A DNA stretch of 30,709 nucleotides from Tateyamaria sp. (GCA_018668195.1 JABITU010000189.1:1-30709), one strand, 5' to 3'. Shown: positions 1-9,210, numbered from the stretch's first letter. Numbers and translations: made by a program. Notes: generated from the letters alone by a model not told the origin.

Positions 1-2
1 GA

Positions 3-287
3 CGGCCCATTTCATTCCTGCAGGCGGCTGCATTCCAATGGATCAACCCAAAAGCATGGGCGATGGCGCTGACCGCCGTTACGGCATATGCGCCCGGGAC
101 CACCATCAGTGCCATTTGCCTAGTGGCGCTTGTCTTTGGAGCAGTCAATCTGCCGTCGATCAGTGCCTGGACAGTGATGGGTCAGCAAATGGCACGCGTG
201 CTCACCAATCGTGCCCGGCTGACCGCGTTCAATTGGACGATGGCCGCATTACTTATCGGCTCACTGTACCCGGTTGTGCTGGGATAA
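3..287 (+). CDS. LysE/RhtB-type amino acid exporter, C-terminal part
   Basis: This is the 3' end of a gene cut by the window start; the reading frame is open from base 3 to a TAA at 285-287. The visible 94 residues contain the motif FQWINPKAWAMAL, which is typical of the middle of LysE/RhtB family translocators. Two hydrophobic segments follow, the last ending in LLIGSLYPVVLG at the C-terminus, as expected for this inner-membrane exporter family. The family exports amino acids or related metabolites; the substrate cannot be read from this fragment. It lies 60 bases upstream of accA on the same strand, with no obvious terminator between, so read-through into accA is possible. The family call rests on the motif and hydrophobic pattern only. 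Confidence 0.75.
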   Translation, partial: RPISFLQAAAFQWINPKAWAMALTAVTAYAPGTTISAICLVALVFGAVNLPSISAWTVMGQQMARVLTNRARLTAFNWTMAALLIGSLYPVVLG

Positions 288-347
288 CATTGCAAACTGC
301 GCGCGTCCCGGCCATATAACGGGAAACAAAAGACCGAGGGCCCAGGC

Positions 348-1310
348 GTGACACAATATCTTGAATTCGAAAAACCGCTGGCCGAAATCGAAGGCAAAGC
401 CGAAGAGTTGCGTGCCATTGCCCGCCAAAGCGAAGATATGGACATCACCGAAGAGGCTGCAGGTCTGGACACCAAGGCGGAAAGTCTTTTGGTTGAGCTT
501 TACAGCAGTTTGACGCCTTGGCGGAAATGCCAGGTCGCGCGGCACCCTGAGCGACCCCACTGCATCGACTATATTGACGCACTATTTTCTGACTACACGC
601 CGCTTGCCGGCGACCGTAACTTTGCGGATGATCATGCCGTCGTGGGCGGACTTGCGCGCTTCAATGATCGCCCCGTAATGGTGATCGGGCACGAGAAAGG
701 CAATGATACCAAATCCCGCATTGCGCGGAATTTCGGCATGGCCCGGCCCGAAGGATACCGCAAAGCGATCCGGCTCATGGACATGGCGGACCGTTTTGGA
801 TTGCCATTGATCACCCTCGTGGACACGCCGGGGGCCTATCCCGGAAAGGGCGCCGAAGAACGCGGCCAGTCCGAGGCGATCGCCCGATCAACAGAGAAGT
901 GCCTTCAGATCGGCGTGCCATTGATTTCTGTCGTTATCGGCGAGGGCGGCTCGGGTGGGGCTGTGGCATTTGCAACGGCCAACCGTCTCGCGATGCTCGA
1001 ACATTCGGTCTATTCGGTGATCAGCCCAGAGGGCTGTGCATCTATCCTGTGGAAAGATGCCGAAAAGATGCGCGAAGCGGCCGAAGCGCTGCGGCTGACC
1101 GCCCAGGACCTCAAGAAACTGGGGGTAACTGACCGGATCATCCCCGAGGCCGTTGGCGGCGCACACCGCCACCGCGCCAAGACGATCAAATCGGTCGGAT
1201 CGGCCATTGCCGCCATGCTCAAAGAGCTGGACGGCAAGAACGCCAAGGCCCTGATCGCCGACCGTCGCAAAAAGTTCTTGGAATTGGGGCGGACGGGGCT
1301 GGCGGCCTGA
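348..1310 (+). CDS. accA: Acetyl-CoA carboxylase carboxyltransferase subunit alpha
   Basis: AccA forms the carboxyltransferase with AccD and moves the carboxyl group from carboxybiotin to acetyl-CoA, giving malonyl-CoA for fatty acid synthesis in the cytoplasm. The 320-residue product has the family's usual length. Conserved stretches are visible: [49 protein letters not shown] and the oxyanion-hole region IGEGGSGGA. The start is a GTG preceded by a purine-rich AGACCGAGGG; the protein starts [21 protein letters not shown], the normal AccA N-terminus, so I favour this GTG. It is followed by about 450 non-coding bases. AccD and the biotin subunits are not in this window. Confidence 0.97.
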   Translation: MTQYLEFEKPLAEIEGKAEELRAIARQSEDMDITEEAAGLDTKAESLLVELYSSLTPWRKCQVARHPERPHCIDYIDALFSDYTPLAGDRNFADDHAVVGGLARFNDRPVMVIGHEKGNDTKSRIARNFGMARPEGYRKAIRLMDMADRFGLPLITLVDTPGAYPGKGAEERGQSEAIARSTEKCLQIGVPLISVVIGEGGSGGAVAFATANRLAMLEHSVYSVISPEGCASILWKDAEKMREAAEALRLTAQDLKKLGVTDRIIPEAVGGAHRHRAKTIKSVGSAIAAMLKELDGKNAKALIADRRKKFLELGRTGLAA

Positions 1311-1519
1311 TCTAGATCGGCTTTGCCTTGGTCAATGCTGATCACGCGCACAATCCTGATACGGTTTGTAAACCACGACCACACACATCATATTCTGCGT
1401 CCGTCAATCAAAACAAAGCCTGACGTCGCCCATTTCGCGTGCACCAGCAAGGTAATCCGTAAACTGCCGCCATCCGCAGAATTAACACGCTGATATAATG
1501 ACACATTGCTAGCGCTTAT

Positions 1520-1537
1520 AGCGTTTATTAAAACGCT
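1520..1537. repeat. Palindrome AGCGTTT-N4-AAACGCT
   Basis: A perfect 7-base inverted repeat, AGCGTTT (1520-1526) and AAACGCT (1531-1537), is separated by ATTA. Another AGCGCTT lies just upstream at 1511-1517. The words resemble the arms of the dispersed repeat at 1581-1621, so this may be a decayed or partial copy of the same element, or a separate protein-binding site. Confidence 0.5.
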
Positions 1538-1580
1538 TGAAACGTCATGCTTTACCAAATGCGTAGACATCTTTGATTTC

Positions 1581-1621
1581 AGGCAGCGCTAGGTAATCAA
1601 AGTTTTTCGCATAACGCTTTA
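1581..1621 (+). repeat. Dispersed repeat copy 1
   Basis: This 41-base element matches 20456-20496 at 35 of 41 positions and shares its right-hand 19 bases (TTTTTCGCATAACGCTTTA) exactly with the reverse complement of 17472-17490. Its arms AGCGCTA (1585-1591) and TAACGCT (1612-1618) form an imperfect inverted repeat separated by 20 bases. It lies between the convergent accA and GntR-type genes. Confidence 0.75.
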
Positions 1622-1760
1622 TAAGAACAAAATCGTCAAGTTACCTGGGGAAAGAGGGGCTATGAGACATGATTGTAAATTACCAAATATGGCAAACACT
1701 TCGAATAGCTCTGCGATGCTGAAAGGCTCCAACTAAAACCTATTGAAAATAGCTGTAAGC

Positions 1761-2411
1761 TCAGCTCGCCAACATTCGAAGGCCCTGCGTGACGTCTGAC
1801 CTTACTGCCAGCCGCAAGCCAGGCTCATCACCCGCGCGCAAAGCAGCAATGATCAATCGGTGATATCGTGGTGGATCAGTCCTGCGCAACCGCCCATAGA
1901 GCGCCCGCATCGTCGGCCCCATCTGCAACCAAACCGTTTCTGTCATAGCCAGCATCGCAGGTGCCTGCGCTCGAAGGTACAAGGTTCGATGGAATTCCAG
2001 ATTGGTCCGGATATAGCTTACCGCGTCGCGATGTGCGACGGCCTCGGCCACGGACGTATTAATCGTCTGCAACCGCTCGATTAGAGCAAGGTGCGCGCGT
2101 GGCAAAGCTCGCGTTGCAAGTTCCACCTCGATCAGCGCACGTAGTGCTGCCAGCTCTTCGATCCGTTCGTTTGATAACTCAGGTGTAGAGACCCTGCCCG
2201 ATTGCGACATGGTCAACGCGCCTTCGGCGACCAAACGACGCACAGCCTCACGGACTGGTGTCATTGACACATCGTATTGCTTGCCCACACCGCGCAATGT
2301 CAGTGACTGACCGGGGGCAATATCGCCATACATGACTCGAGTGCGCAACTGGCGATAGACCCACTCGTGGGCTGCCGATGCAGTATCGCGCGCTGGGATC
2401 TGAGTTTGCAT
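1761..2411 (-). CDS. GntR family transcriptional regulator, FCD (FadR-like) type
   Basis: A predicted DNA-binding regulator of about 216 residues. Residues 14-70 form a winged helix-turn-helix with the GntR hallmark MTPVREAVRRLVAEGAL; the C-terminal part (about 85-210) is helical with FCD-type features (LRALIEVELA, N..FHRTLY, H..I..AL..GD), a ligand-binding domain that often senses small carboxylic acids, with a bound metal in many members. I chose the ATG at 2409-2411. A longer version starting at a TTG (2445-2447) would overlap the upstream gene's stop and encode the palindrome found at 2416-2433. Placing the palindrome just before the ATG suggests autoregulation. The gene follows the YgjP-like gene on the same strand; its target operon and effector are unknown. 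Confidence 0.9.
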   Translation of the reverse strand: MQTQIPARDTASAAHEWVYRQLRTRVMYGDIAPGQSLTLRGVGKQYDVSMTPVREAVRRLVAEGALTMSQSGRVSTPELSNERIEELAALRALIEVELATRALPRAHLALIERLQTINTSVAEAVAHRDAVSYIRTNLEFHRTLYLRAQAPAMLAMTETVWLQMGPTMRALYGRLRRTDPPRYHRLIIAALRAGDEPGLRLAVRSDVTQGLRMLAS

Positions 2412-2415
2412 ACTT

Positions 2416-2433
2416 CTTTTGTGATCACAAAAG
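2416..2433. promoter_or_regulatory. Perfect 18-bp palindrome, candidate GntR operator
   Basis: CTTTTGTGATCACAAAAG reads identically on both strands. It ends 4 bases upstream of the regulator's likely ATG. Its core TTGT-GATC-ACAA has the GT...AC spacing common in GntR-family operators. I infer an autoregulatory operator; binding is untested. Confidence 0.65.
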
Positions 2434-2443
2434 GGCGATTGCG

Positions 2444-3136
2444 TCAATCTCCAAAACGGTAACGATGCAACGCGCCACCCTCTTCACGTAACCAGCGGCG
2501 TTGTTCGGCATAAGGGCCGTAGATCTTTGTCACTTCATCCCAGAACGCAGGTGAATGGTTCATCTGAGCTAGGTGCGCGACCTCGTGCGCTGCAACATAA
2601 GAAAGCACTGCGCAGGGCGCCAGAATTAAGCGCCACGAATACATCAAGCGACCTGACGATGAACACGACCCCCAGCGCGATCGCGTATCGCGCAAACTCA
2701 GCCCTGTATAAGGGCGACCCAACCGACAGGCATAATGATCGCTCGCCTGTGCCAGCCGGTCCCGCGCGAGAACCTTGAGGAAACCAAGCGTTCTTGCGGG
2801 GACGCGATCCATCGGTCCGGGCACCAGCAAATAGCCTGGCTCCAGCATCACCGAGCGGCCCTTGCCCGTGATGATTTCGCGCAATTCGCCATCTATTGGG
2901 ATTGTCTGGCCAATACCGACCGGCACATCAGACGCACGTGCCGCAAGATGCTTACGGATCCACCCGGCTTTCTGATCAGCAAACTTAAACGCCTCGCGCT
3001 CTGATACACCGCGCGGCAACGTCAACGTCACCCGGCCATCAAGCTGCGAAATACGCAATGTAATACGGCGAGCACGCGCAGAGCGGCGCAACGTCAGCGC
3101 GATGTCAGGTTGCCCCATAAGAAACTGGTCTGCCAT
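2444..3136 (-). CDS. YgjP-like (DUF45) zinc metallopeptidase
   Basis: A 230-residue protein of the YgjP/WLM-like metal-dependent hydrolase family. The zinc-binding motif HEVAH is at residues 184-188, followed by a third likely ligand at H194 in MNHSPAFW; the upstream motif SRWGSCSSSG (153-162) is also typical. Family members are cytoplasmic and poorly characterised; the E. coli homologue's physiological substrate is not settled. The start at 3136 is preceded on the mRNA by GCGGAAAA and gives the usual N-terminus before RRSARARRITLRIS. The TGA stop lies 33 bases before the regulator's ATG, so both genes may share a transcript, although the palindrome between them suggests a separate promoter for the regulator. 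Confidence 0.88.
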   Translation of the reverse strand: MADQFLMGQPDIALTLRRSARARRITLRISQLDGRVTLTLPRGVSEREAFKFADQKAGWIRKHLAARASDVPVGIGQTIPIDGELREIITGKGRSVMLEPGYLLVPGPMDRVPARTLGFLKVLARDRLAQASDHYACRLGRPYTGLSLRDTRSRWGSCSSSGRLMYSWRLILAPCAVLSYVAAHEVAHLAQMNHSPAFWDEVTKIYGPYAEQRRWLREEGGALHRYRFGD

Positions 3137-3471
3137 TCGGTATTTTCCGCTGCTTACTGATCCAAGCTACTTTTAGGGTCTAAGCTGCCCTTTTCAGACA
3201 TGGGTAACACCGTCCTTGCGCAAAAGGCTACGGCTCTGATTTGTTAATCGGTAAAACACAAGCGTGACACAAGGCAAGCACAGATCCGCAGCCCCCTACT
3301 TGGCCACTTAGCGGACATCGGTAACAAGATTGATCACCCATATCTGTCCATAAGGCTTTGACTCCGTCTCGGCCTTATGGCACTTGCCCAGAATCGCTGT
3401 AAACAGACCGCCTGTGTCGTTCCGTGTTTGACGGAACATGGCCCGGACGGCGCATAGAAAGAGGATTACCG
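3137..3471. other. Intergenic region between divergent genes
   Basis: A 335-base stretch separates the divergently transcribed YgjP-like and TIGR02300-type genes and must hold at least the promoter for the latter. I see no RNA gene, clear repeat or convincing small ORF. A possible 67-codon minus-strand frame (3308-3511) overlaps the start of the downstream gene and has no family resemblance. Confidence 0.5.
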
Positions 3472-3801
3472 ATGCCAAAGGATGAATGGGGCACCAAACG
3501 GCTTTGCCCAACGACCGGCAAACGGTTTTACGACATGAACCGCACGCCTATCGTCAGCCCCTACACCGGTGAAGCGGTTGAGCTGGACAGCACTAAGACG
3601 CGCATGATCGCCGCCGATGCCGAGGATGCGGTAACAGCCAAAGCCAAATCTGAAACCGCTGCATCAGACGAAGATCAGGTTCTTGATGATGATGACGTCG
3701 ATGTAGAACTGGACGACGATCTGCTCGAGGATGACGAAGACGAGGATACAGTGCCACTGGAAGAATTGGCTGATGTTGCCTCCGACGACGACGATTCGTA
3801 A
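3472..3801 (+). CDS. TIGR02300 family (FYDLN-type) acidic protein
   Basis: A 109-residue protein with a conserved N-terminal segment, GTKRLCPTTGKRFYDMN, followed by TPIVSPYTGE, which identifies the alphaproteobacterial TIGR02300/FYDLN family of unknown function. The C-terminal half is extremely acidic: residues about 65-109 are largely Asp and Glu. The N-terminal layout recalls a zinc ribbon, but only C12 remains; the other usual ligand positions are T15, S29 and T32, so metal binding through this motif is unlikely. The start ATG at 3472 has a good AAAGAGGA eight bases upstream. It is probably cytoplasmic. The following tRNA-Ala gene lies about 90 bases downstream, after a hairpin. Confidence 0.88.
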   Translation: MPKDEWGTKRLCPTTGKRFYDMNRTPIVSPYTGEAVELDSTKTRMIAADAEDAVTAKAKSETAASDEDQVLDDDDVDVELDDDLLEDDEDEDTVPLEELADVASDDDDS

Positions 3802-3808
3802 ATTGGCA

Positions 3809-3839
3809 GGGTGGGGCAGGTTTTCACTTGAACCCACCC
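3809..3839 (+). other. Stem GGGTGGG/CCCACCC downstream of the acidic gene
   Basis: A perfect 7-base inverted repeat (3809-3815 with 3833-3839, 17-base loop) starts 7 bases after the stop codon. No T-tract follows, so it is at best an atypical terminator or an mRNA 3' stabiliser. Confidence 0.35.
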
Positions 3840-3847
3840 GTCAAAGC

Positions 3848-3878
3848 GCCTAATCACCGGCCCAAGGCCAGATTAGGC
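3848..3878 (+). other. Strong hairpin just upstream of tRNA-Ala
   Basis: GCCTAATC (3848-3855) pairs perfectly with GATTAGGC (3871-3878). Inside, GGCC pairs with GGCC around a CAA loop, giving about 12 base pairs with small internal bulges. It ends 11 bases before the tRNA. It may end the upstream transcript or act in tRNA leader processing; there is no T-tract. Confidence 0.5.
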
Positions 3879-3889
3879 CGCCCAATAAT

Positions 3890-3965
3890 GGGGCATTAGC
3901 TCAGCTGGGAGAGCGCCTGCATGGCATGCAGGAGGTCAGCGGTTCGATCCCGCTATGCTCCACCA
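3890..3965 (+). tRNA. tRNA-Ala (anticodon GGC)
   Basis: A complete 76-base cloverleaf. The acceptor stem GGGGCAT (3890-3896) pairs with ATGCTCC (3955-3961) with one G-T pair. The D arm TTAGCTCAGCTGGGAGAGC, anticodon stem CCTGC/GCAGG with loop ATGGCAT (anticodon GGC) and T arm GGTTCGATCC are all standard. The discriminator base is A and the CCA end is encoded (3963-3965). Confidence 0.97.
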
Positions 3966-4122
3966 TTATCTCGTACGTGACTGAAATCACGCCGGAATAT
4001 AGTATTCTTACAAGATCCAGAGTTTAATATCGGATTAAAATACCGTATACCTCGATCACACCATAACGCATCAAAAAAGAATAACTATAGGCCAAGCGAT
4101 GGCACAAAACTGGCAAACCCTT

Positions 4123-7100
4123 TTACATATCCTGCACTTCAACAACGCCTGACAGTGACTTTATCGCGCCCTTGATCTGAGGAGTGACTGGAAATTCTGC
4201 GCCCAAATCCATCTCGACCTCGCCGGGTAGTTTGTCATCCATCAGACACACCATGATGGGCCCCCGTCCCGCTGACTTTATTGCCCGCTGCGCACCCTCC
4301 AATACCGAAGCGACAGAAGAAAGCGCCGATGCCTCGTCAACAAAGATCCGCAACCCCATACCATCCAGATCGCTGACAACCGTATCAATTGCAGCAACGG
4401 AACGTCCAAGCAGCTTCAATTGATCTGACTCCATAGTCGCCTCAACCGTCACGATCACCTTGGACCCGGCGTTTAAGACATCCTGAGCTTTTTCCAGACT
4501 GTCCGAGAAAAGCGTGACCTCAAATGCACCCGTTGTGTCCGACATCTGGCAAAAGGCAAACCGGTTTCCGCGCGCCGATTTACGGATTTGTAACGCAGCG
4601 ACGACACCCGCCACCTTGGCAACCAAGGGCTGGGTTTCGGCCTTGGCCCTGACCTCGTCTAGAGTAATGACCCCTTTGCGCTTGAGCGGCCCGATGTAGT
4701 CGTCCAGCGGATGACCCGAGAGGTAAAAACCGACCGCCTTGAATTCTTCGCCAAGCCGTTCAGCCGGAAGCCAATCTTCCACCGGCACCATGCGCGGTTC
4801 GGGCAGATCATCGCCCGCCTCACCAAAAAGCGACACTTGGTTGCTGGATTTCTGCTCATGCACTGCAGCCGAATAGGCGCTAAGCGCGTCCAGTCCCTCA
4901 AATACGCGGCGCCTGTTGGCATCAAGTTGATCAAAGGCACCTGCTCGGGCCAGCATTTCCAGTGGCCGCTTGCCAACCCGCTTCAGGTCCACCCGGCGCG
5001 CAAAATCAAACAAGTTCACAAACGGCTTGTCACCACGGCCGTCCACCACCAGCCGCATCGCTTCAACGCCGACGTTTTTGAGCGCCCCCAAAGCATAGAC
5101 AAGCGCCCCCTCCACAACGCGAAAGGTTGCGTAGCTGCGATTGACGCAAGGCGGTACCCAAGGCAGTTCAAGCGCCTTTCGCACTTCTTCAAAGTAGACG
5201 GCCAACTTGTCAGTCAGATGAATATCGCAATTCATGACCCCAGCCATAAACTCAACCGGGTGGTTTGCCTTGAGCCATGCCGTCTGATAGCTAACCACCG
5301 CATAGGCTGCTGCATGCGATTTGTTGAAGCCATAGTTGGCGAACTTGTCGAGCAGGTTCCAGACCTCAGTGGCCTTGTCCGCGTCTACGCCGTTTTCCGC
5401 GGCCCCTTTCAGGAACTTGGGACGTTCTGCATCCATCGCCTCTTGAATTTTTTTGCCCATGGCACGGCGCAACAGGTCAGCCCCACCAAGGCTATAGCCC
5501 GCCATTTCCTGCGCGATCTGCATCACCTGTTCCTGATAGACAATGATGCCTTGGGTCTCGTCCAGAATATGATCAACGGTGGGATGCAGCATTTCGCGCT
5601 CGCTCAGCCCGTTCTTGACCTCGCAATATTTCGGGATGTTTTCCATCGGACCGGGCCGATAAAGTGCGACCAGCGCCACAATGTCTTCGATGCAGGTGGG
5701 TTTCATGCGCTTGAGCGCGTCCATCATACCAGAGCTTTCCACCTGGAACACAGCCACAGTCTTGGCAGCAGAATAGAGCTTGTACGATGCTTCATCGTCC
5801 AGCGGGATGCCACCGATGTCATTCTGCATCCCGGAGGCGGGCACATAAAGTTCGGTGCCGTCCGCCGCCACATGCAGTGGCCTGCCTGCAGCGCGAATCT
5901 GGTCGACAGCATTTTGAATTACGGTGAGCGTTTTTAGACCAAGAAAGTCGAATTTGACGAGACCCGCCTGCTCCACCCATTTCATATTGAACTGGGTTGC
6001 CGGCATGTCAGATCGTGGATCTTGGTAAAGCGGCACCAAAGCATCGAGAGGTCTATCACCAATGACGACACCAGCAGCATGGGTTGATGCGTTTCGCAGC
6101 AATCCTTCGACCTGCTGACCATAGTCAAGCAGACGTTTCACGACCTCTTCGTTGCGCGCCTCTTCGCGCAGGCGCGGTTCATCTGTCAGGGCCTTTTCAA
6201 TGCTCACTGGCTTAACCCCTTCGACCGGGATCAGTTTCGACAAGCGATCCACTTGACCATAAGGCATTTGTAAAACCCGCCCGATATCGCGGACGGCCGC
6301 CTTGGACAAAAGCGCGCCGAAAGTAATGATCTGGCCCACCTTATCGCGGCCATATTTCTCTTGAACATAGCGGATGACTTCCTCGCGCCGGTCCATGCAG
6401 AAATCGATGTCGAAGTCAGGCATGCTGACCCGCTCGGGGTTCAGGAACCGTTCGAATAGCAAGGCATAGCGCAGCGGATCAAGATCGGTGATCGTGAGCG
6501 CATAGGCCACAAGCGAACCCGCGCCCGAGCCACGCCCCGGGCCCACCGGAATATCATGATCCTTTGCCCATTTAATAAAATCAGCAACGATTAGAAAATA
6601 GCCAGGAAAACCCATTCCCTCAATGATGCCCAGTTCGAAATCGAGCCGCTTCTGATAGTCCTCCACACTGGCCGCGTGGGGGATCACCTTGAGCCGCTCT
6701 TGCAGACCGGCATTGGCTTGACGACGCAACTCTTCGATCTCGTCATCCGCAAACCGAGGCAGGATTGGATCGCGCCGGTACGCCATAAAAGCACAGCGGC
6801 GCGCAATCTCGACCGTATTTTGCGTGGCTTCGGGCAGATCGGCGAACAGGGTCAGCATTTCTGCTGCGCTTTTGAAAGAGTGCTGATCCGTTAGACGGCG
6901 GCGCGGCTCTTGTTGATCGACATAAGCCCCATCGGCAATGCAAATCAGCGCGTCATGGCTTTCGTACATGTCCGGCTTGGGAAAATAGACATCATTGGTC
7001 GCCACAAGCGGCAGGTCCATTTCATAGGCCATTTCGACAAAGCCGCGTTCTGTCAGTCGCTCGGCCTCTGGCAAACCGCTGTCGCCGGGATGACGCTGTA

Positions 7101-7623
7101 ATTCGACATAGAGGCGATCCTGAAAAACCTCTGCCAGACGCGTCATCAAGGCTTGGGCCGCCGGGCGCTGCGCGGTTTGCAACAACTTGCCCACTGGACC
7201 CTCAGGACCACCAGTCAAACAGATCAGGCCCGTGCAATGACGCGCAAGTTCCTCAACCGTGACAAAGGGCAACTCAGAGCCTTCGCGCAGATAAAGGCAC
7301 GAGTTCAGTTTCATCAGGTTTTCATAGCCAACCTCATTTTGAGCCAGCAGAACCAGTGGCGCAGGCGGTTTGGGCCGCTCGCCGGGGCGCTGCATCACGA
7401 ATTGTAGGTCGATTTGGCACCCGATAATCGGCTGGATGCCCGCATCCGCCATGCCGACCGAGAATTCGAGGGCGGCAAACATGTTGTTGGTGTCCGTCAG
7501 GGCAATGGCAGGCATACCTGCATCTCGAACCATGCCAGGAAGCTTCTTGAGCCGCATCGCCCCTTCCAGCAAAGAGTATTCGGAGTGCGTACGCAGGTGA
7601 ATGAATCGGGGGGCATCTAGCAT
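4123..7623 (-). CDS. dnaE: DNA polymerase III subunit alpha
   Basis: The catalytic subunit of the replicative DNA polymerase III, 1166 residues from the chosen start. The N-terminal PHP domain begins at [16 protein letters not shown] (residues 7-22). The polymerase core shows [14 protein letters not shown] (361-374) and PDFDIDF (402-408), with D403 and D405 matching the two palm aspartates of E. coli DnaE (D401, D403); the third is in [12 protein letters not shown] tandem helix-hairpin-helix region and a C-terminal OB-fold (around [17 protein letters not shown]) follow. I chose the ATG at 7621-7623 because [16 protein letters not shown] matches the family N-terminus; upstream starts add unrelated residues. 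It is the DnaE1 type and is divergent from xdhA. No T-tract terminator is seen after the stop. Confidence 0.97.
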   Translation of the reverse strand: MLDAPRFIHLRTHSEYSLLEGAMRLKKLPGMVRDAGMPAIALTDTNNMFAALEFSVGMADAGIQPIIGCQIDLQFVMQRPGERPKPPAPLVLLAQNEVGYENLMKLNSCLYLREGSELPFVTVEELARHCTGLICLTGGPEGPVGKLLQTAQRPAAQALMTRLAEVFQDRLYVELQRHPGDSGLPEAERLTERGFVEMAYEMDLPLVATNDVYFPKPDMYESHDALICIADGAYVDQQEPRRRLTDQHSFKSAAEMLTLFADLPEATQNTVEIARRCAFMAYRRDPILPRFADDEIEELRRQANAGLQERLKVIPHAASVEDYQKRLDFELGIIEGMGFPGYFLIVADFIKWAKDHDIPVGPGRGSGAGSLVAYALTITDLDPLRYALLFERFLNPERVSMPDFDIDFCMDRREEVIRYVQEKYGRDKVGQIITFGALLSKAAVRDIGRVLQMPYGQVDRLSKLIPVEGVKPVSIEKALTDEPRLREEARNEEVVKRLLDYGQQVEGLLRNASTHAAGVVIGDRPLDALVPLYQDPRSDMPATQFNMKWVEQAGLVKFDFLGLKTLTVIQNAVDQIRAAGRPLHVAADGTELYVPASGMQNDIGGIPLDDEASYKLYSAAKTVAVFQVESSGMMDALKRMKPTCIEDIVALVALYRPGPMENIPKYCEVKNGLSEREMLHPTVDHILDETQGIIVYQEQVMQIAQEMAGYSLGGADLLRRAMGKKIQEAMDAERPKFLKGAAENGVDADKATEVWNLLDKFANYGFNKSHAAAYAVVSYQTAWLKANHPVEFMAGVMNCDIHLTDKLAVYFEEVRKALELPWVPPCVNRSYATFRVVEGALVYALGALKNVGVEAMRLVVDGRGDKPFVNLFDFARRVDLKRVGKRPLEMLARAGAFDQLDANRRRVFEGLDALSAYSAAVHEQKSSNQVSLFGEAGDDLPEPRMVPVEDWLPAERLGEEFKAVGFYLSGHPLDDYIGPLKRKGVITLDEVRAKAETQPLVAKVAGVVAALQIRKSARGNRFAFCQMSDTTGAFEVTLFSDSLEKAQDVLNAGSKVIVTVEATMESDQLKLLGRSVAAIDTVVSDLDGMGLRIFVDEASALSSVASVLEGAQRAIKSAGRGPIMVCLMDDKLPGEVEMDLGAEFPVTPQIKGAIKSLSGVVEVQDM

Positions 7624-7665
7624 GAGACACAGTCTAGGCCGAGCTTGCATCCATATCCAGTGGTG

Positions 7666-7681
7666 GTGCAAAGTTATGCAC
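7666..7681. promoter_or_regulatory. Inverted repeat GTGCA-N6-TGCAC in the dnaE/xdhA divergent region
   Basis: GTGCA (7666-7670) and TGCAC (7677-7681) flank AAGTTA. It lies in the 210-base region that must hold both the dnaE and xdhA promoters. A five-base arm can arise by chance; it is listed as a possible operator only. Confidence 0.25.
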
Positions 7682-7833
7682 ACCAAATACGGCAAATCTC
7701 GAGCGGATCAAAGCCTCTTGCCAAACACCCGATTGCCCGATTAGCATACCAAAAATTCCGCCCGCGCTTGCCTCTACGTCGCATCGAGGCCGCGCAACGT
7801 CAATGGGCTTCGGTACCGCGGCAGGTTACGTCC

Positions 7834-9210
7834 ATGCGCACCACTTTTCTTCTGAACGGAAGAAATGTCACTGCCAACACATCTCCCACGACAACACTTC
7901 TGGATTGGCTTCGCGAGGACCGGCAGTTGACCGGCACCAAAGAAGGCTGCAACGAAGGCGACTGCGGGGCCTGTTCGGTCATGGTGACAGATGCCAACGG
8001 CGCGCGCGCTTTGAATGCCTGTATCCTTTTTATGCCACAGCTTGAGGGCAAAGCCGTTCGGACAGTCGAAGGCATGGAATCCCCAGACGGCACGCTGCAC
8101 CCGGTGCAACAGGCGATGATCACCCATCACGGCAGCCAATGCGGATTTTGCACGCCGGGGTTCATCACCACCATGGCCACCGCCCATGTGAATGGTGCCA
8201 CGGATTACGACACGCAGCTGGCAGGCAATCTGTGCCGCTGCACGGGGTATGCGCCGATCATACGCGCTGCGGCCGAGGCCGCAACACATCCTGTGCCCGA
8301 GCACGTCAAGGATGCCCCGCTTTTGACCAATCACCACGAACAGGCAGAGGCCCCCGACCAAAGCGTGCCGACGACACCGCAAGCGCTTGCCGTCTGGCTG
8401 GATCAGAACCCGAACGGCACATTGGTCGCTGGCGCGACAGATGTGGGGCTTTGGGTGACCAAAGGGTTCCGCGAACTGGGGCCAACGGCATTTCTCAACC
8501 GGATTCCAGCACTGTCGGGGATCACGCAAACACAGACAGACATTCGGATCGGTGCGATGACGACGCTGACCGAGTTAGGCGACACCCTGCGTGATCTCTA
8601 TCCCGGCCTTGCAGAATTGATCCGCCGTTATGGGTCTGTTCAGGTGCGCAATGCAGCCACGATCGGGGGCAATATCGCCAACGGCTCTCCAATCGGGGAC
8701 GGATCGCCCGCCCTGATCGCGCTTGGCGCAATGCTGCATCTGCGCAGCACAAATGGCCCGCGCTCTTTGCCGCTTGAAGACTTCTTTGTCGCATATGGTA
8801 AGCAAGACTTGGCACCAAATGAATTCGTAGAAGCAATAACCATTCCCAAGCGTGGCGACCACCTGCGCTGTTATAAACTTTCTAAACGGTTTGATCAGGA
8901 CATATCGGCGGTTTGCGGCTGTCTGTGGATCGAGGTGACAGATGGCAGCGTCACTAATGCGCGGCTCGCCTATGGCGGAATGGCGGGAACACCGCTGCGC
9001 GCGGGCCAAGCCGAAGCTGCATTGATCGGCCATCCTTGGACAGAACCCACCGTGCGGACGGCAATGGCTGCCATGACACAAGATTTCGCGCCGCTCAGTG
9101 ACATGCGCGCCTCTGCCGCCTACCGGATGGAGACCGCGCAAAACATGCTGCTACGCGCTTTTACCGAAGATCAGGGTGGTTGCGTTTCGGTTCTGGACGT
9201 CACGCTATGA
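7834..9210 (+). CDS. xdhA: Xanthine dehydrogenase small subunit (2Fe-2S and FAD)
   Basis: The iron-sulfur and FAD subunit of a molybdenum hydroxylase that oxidises hypoxanthine and xanthine to urate and passes electrons to NAD+. Of 458 residues, 1-85 form a plant-type [2Fe-2S] domain with C39, C44, C47 and C63; a second all-helical [2Fe-2S] domain has C103 and C106 in QCGFCTPG and C134/C136 in NLCRCTGY. The FAD domain from about 180 shows [11 protein letters not shown] and [14 protein letters not shown] (277-290). The start at 7834 matches the family N-terminus ([10 protein letters not shown]); an in-frame start at 7645 would add unrelated residues. It is the first gene of a long operon; its TGA overlaps the xdhB start (ATGA). 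Confidence 0.95.
   Translation: MRTTFLLNGRNVTANTSPTTTLLDWLREDRQLTGTKEGCNEGDCGACSVMVTDANGARALNACILFMPQLEGKAVRTVEGMESPDGTLHPVQQAMITHHGSQCGFCTPGFITTMATAHVNGATDYDTQLAGNLCRCTGYAPIIRAAAEAATHPVPEHVKDAPLLTNHHEQAEAPDQSVPTTPQALAVWLDQNPNGTLVAGATDVGLWVTKGFRELGPTAFLNRIPALSGITQTQTDIRIGAMTTLTELGDTLRDLYPGLAELIRRYGSVQVRNAATIGGNIANGSPIGDGSPALIALGAMLHLRSTNGPRSLPLEDFFVAYGKQDLAPNEFVEAITIPKRGDHLRCYKLSKRFDQDISAVCGCLWIEVTDGSVTNARLAYGGMAGTPLRAGQAEAALIGHPWTEPTVRTAMAAMTQDFAPLSDMRASAAYRMETAQNMLLRAFTEDQGGCVSVLDVTL

Larger units (their letters stand above)
1311..1760. other. Non-coding region between convergent accA and gntR-like gene
   Basis: No convincing gene is seen. The region is more AT-rich than its neighbours and contains an 18-base palindrome at 1520-1537 and a 41-base repeat copy at 1581-1621, both built around AACGCT/AGCGTT words. 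No T-tract hairpin terminator for accA was recognised. A 60-codon reading frame on the minus strand (1388-1570) has no start context or family resemblance and is not called. Confidence 0.6.

Noticed and set aside
3308..3511. 67-codon minus-strand frame between the YgjP-like gene and the acidic protein gene
   Set aside because: It overlaps the supported start of the acidic protein gene on the other strand, has no clear ribosome site and no recognised homology.
3976..3991. CGTGA/TCACG hairpin after tRNA-Ala as a terminator
   Set aside because: The stem has only five pairs and there is no T-tract; it can easily arise by chance.
4711..5937. Long plus-strand reading frame (408 codons) opposite dnaE
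   Set aside because: It lies entirely antisense to conserved DnaE sequence and shows no family motifs; GC-rich coding DNA commonly leaves open frames on the opposite strand.
7624..7695. Longer DnaE start on the minus strand
   Set aside because: The extra 24 residues do not resemble DnaE; the PHP domain begins seven residues after the chosen ATG.
7645..7833. N-terminal extension of XdhA from an upstream ATG
   Set aside because: The added 63 residues are basic and unlike the family, while [10 protein letters not shown] at 7834 is the expected start.
7624..7833. Possible purine riboswitch upstream of xdhA
   Set aside because: I could not find the three-helix junction or the conserved core of a purine riboswitch in the leader, and there is no terminator hairpin before the gene.
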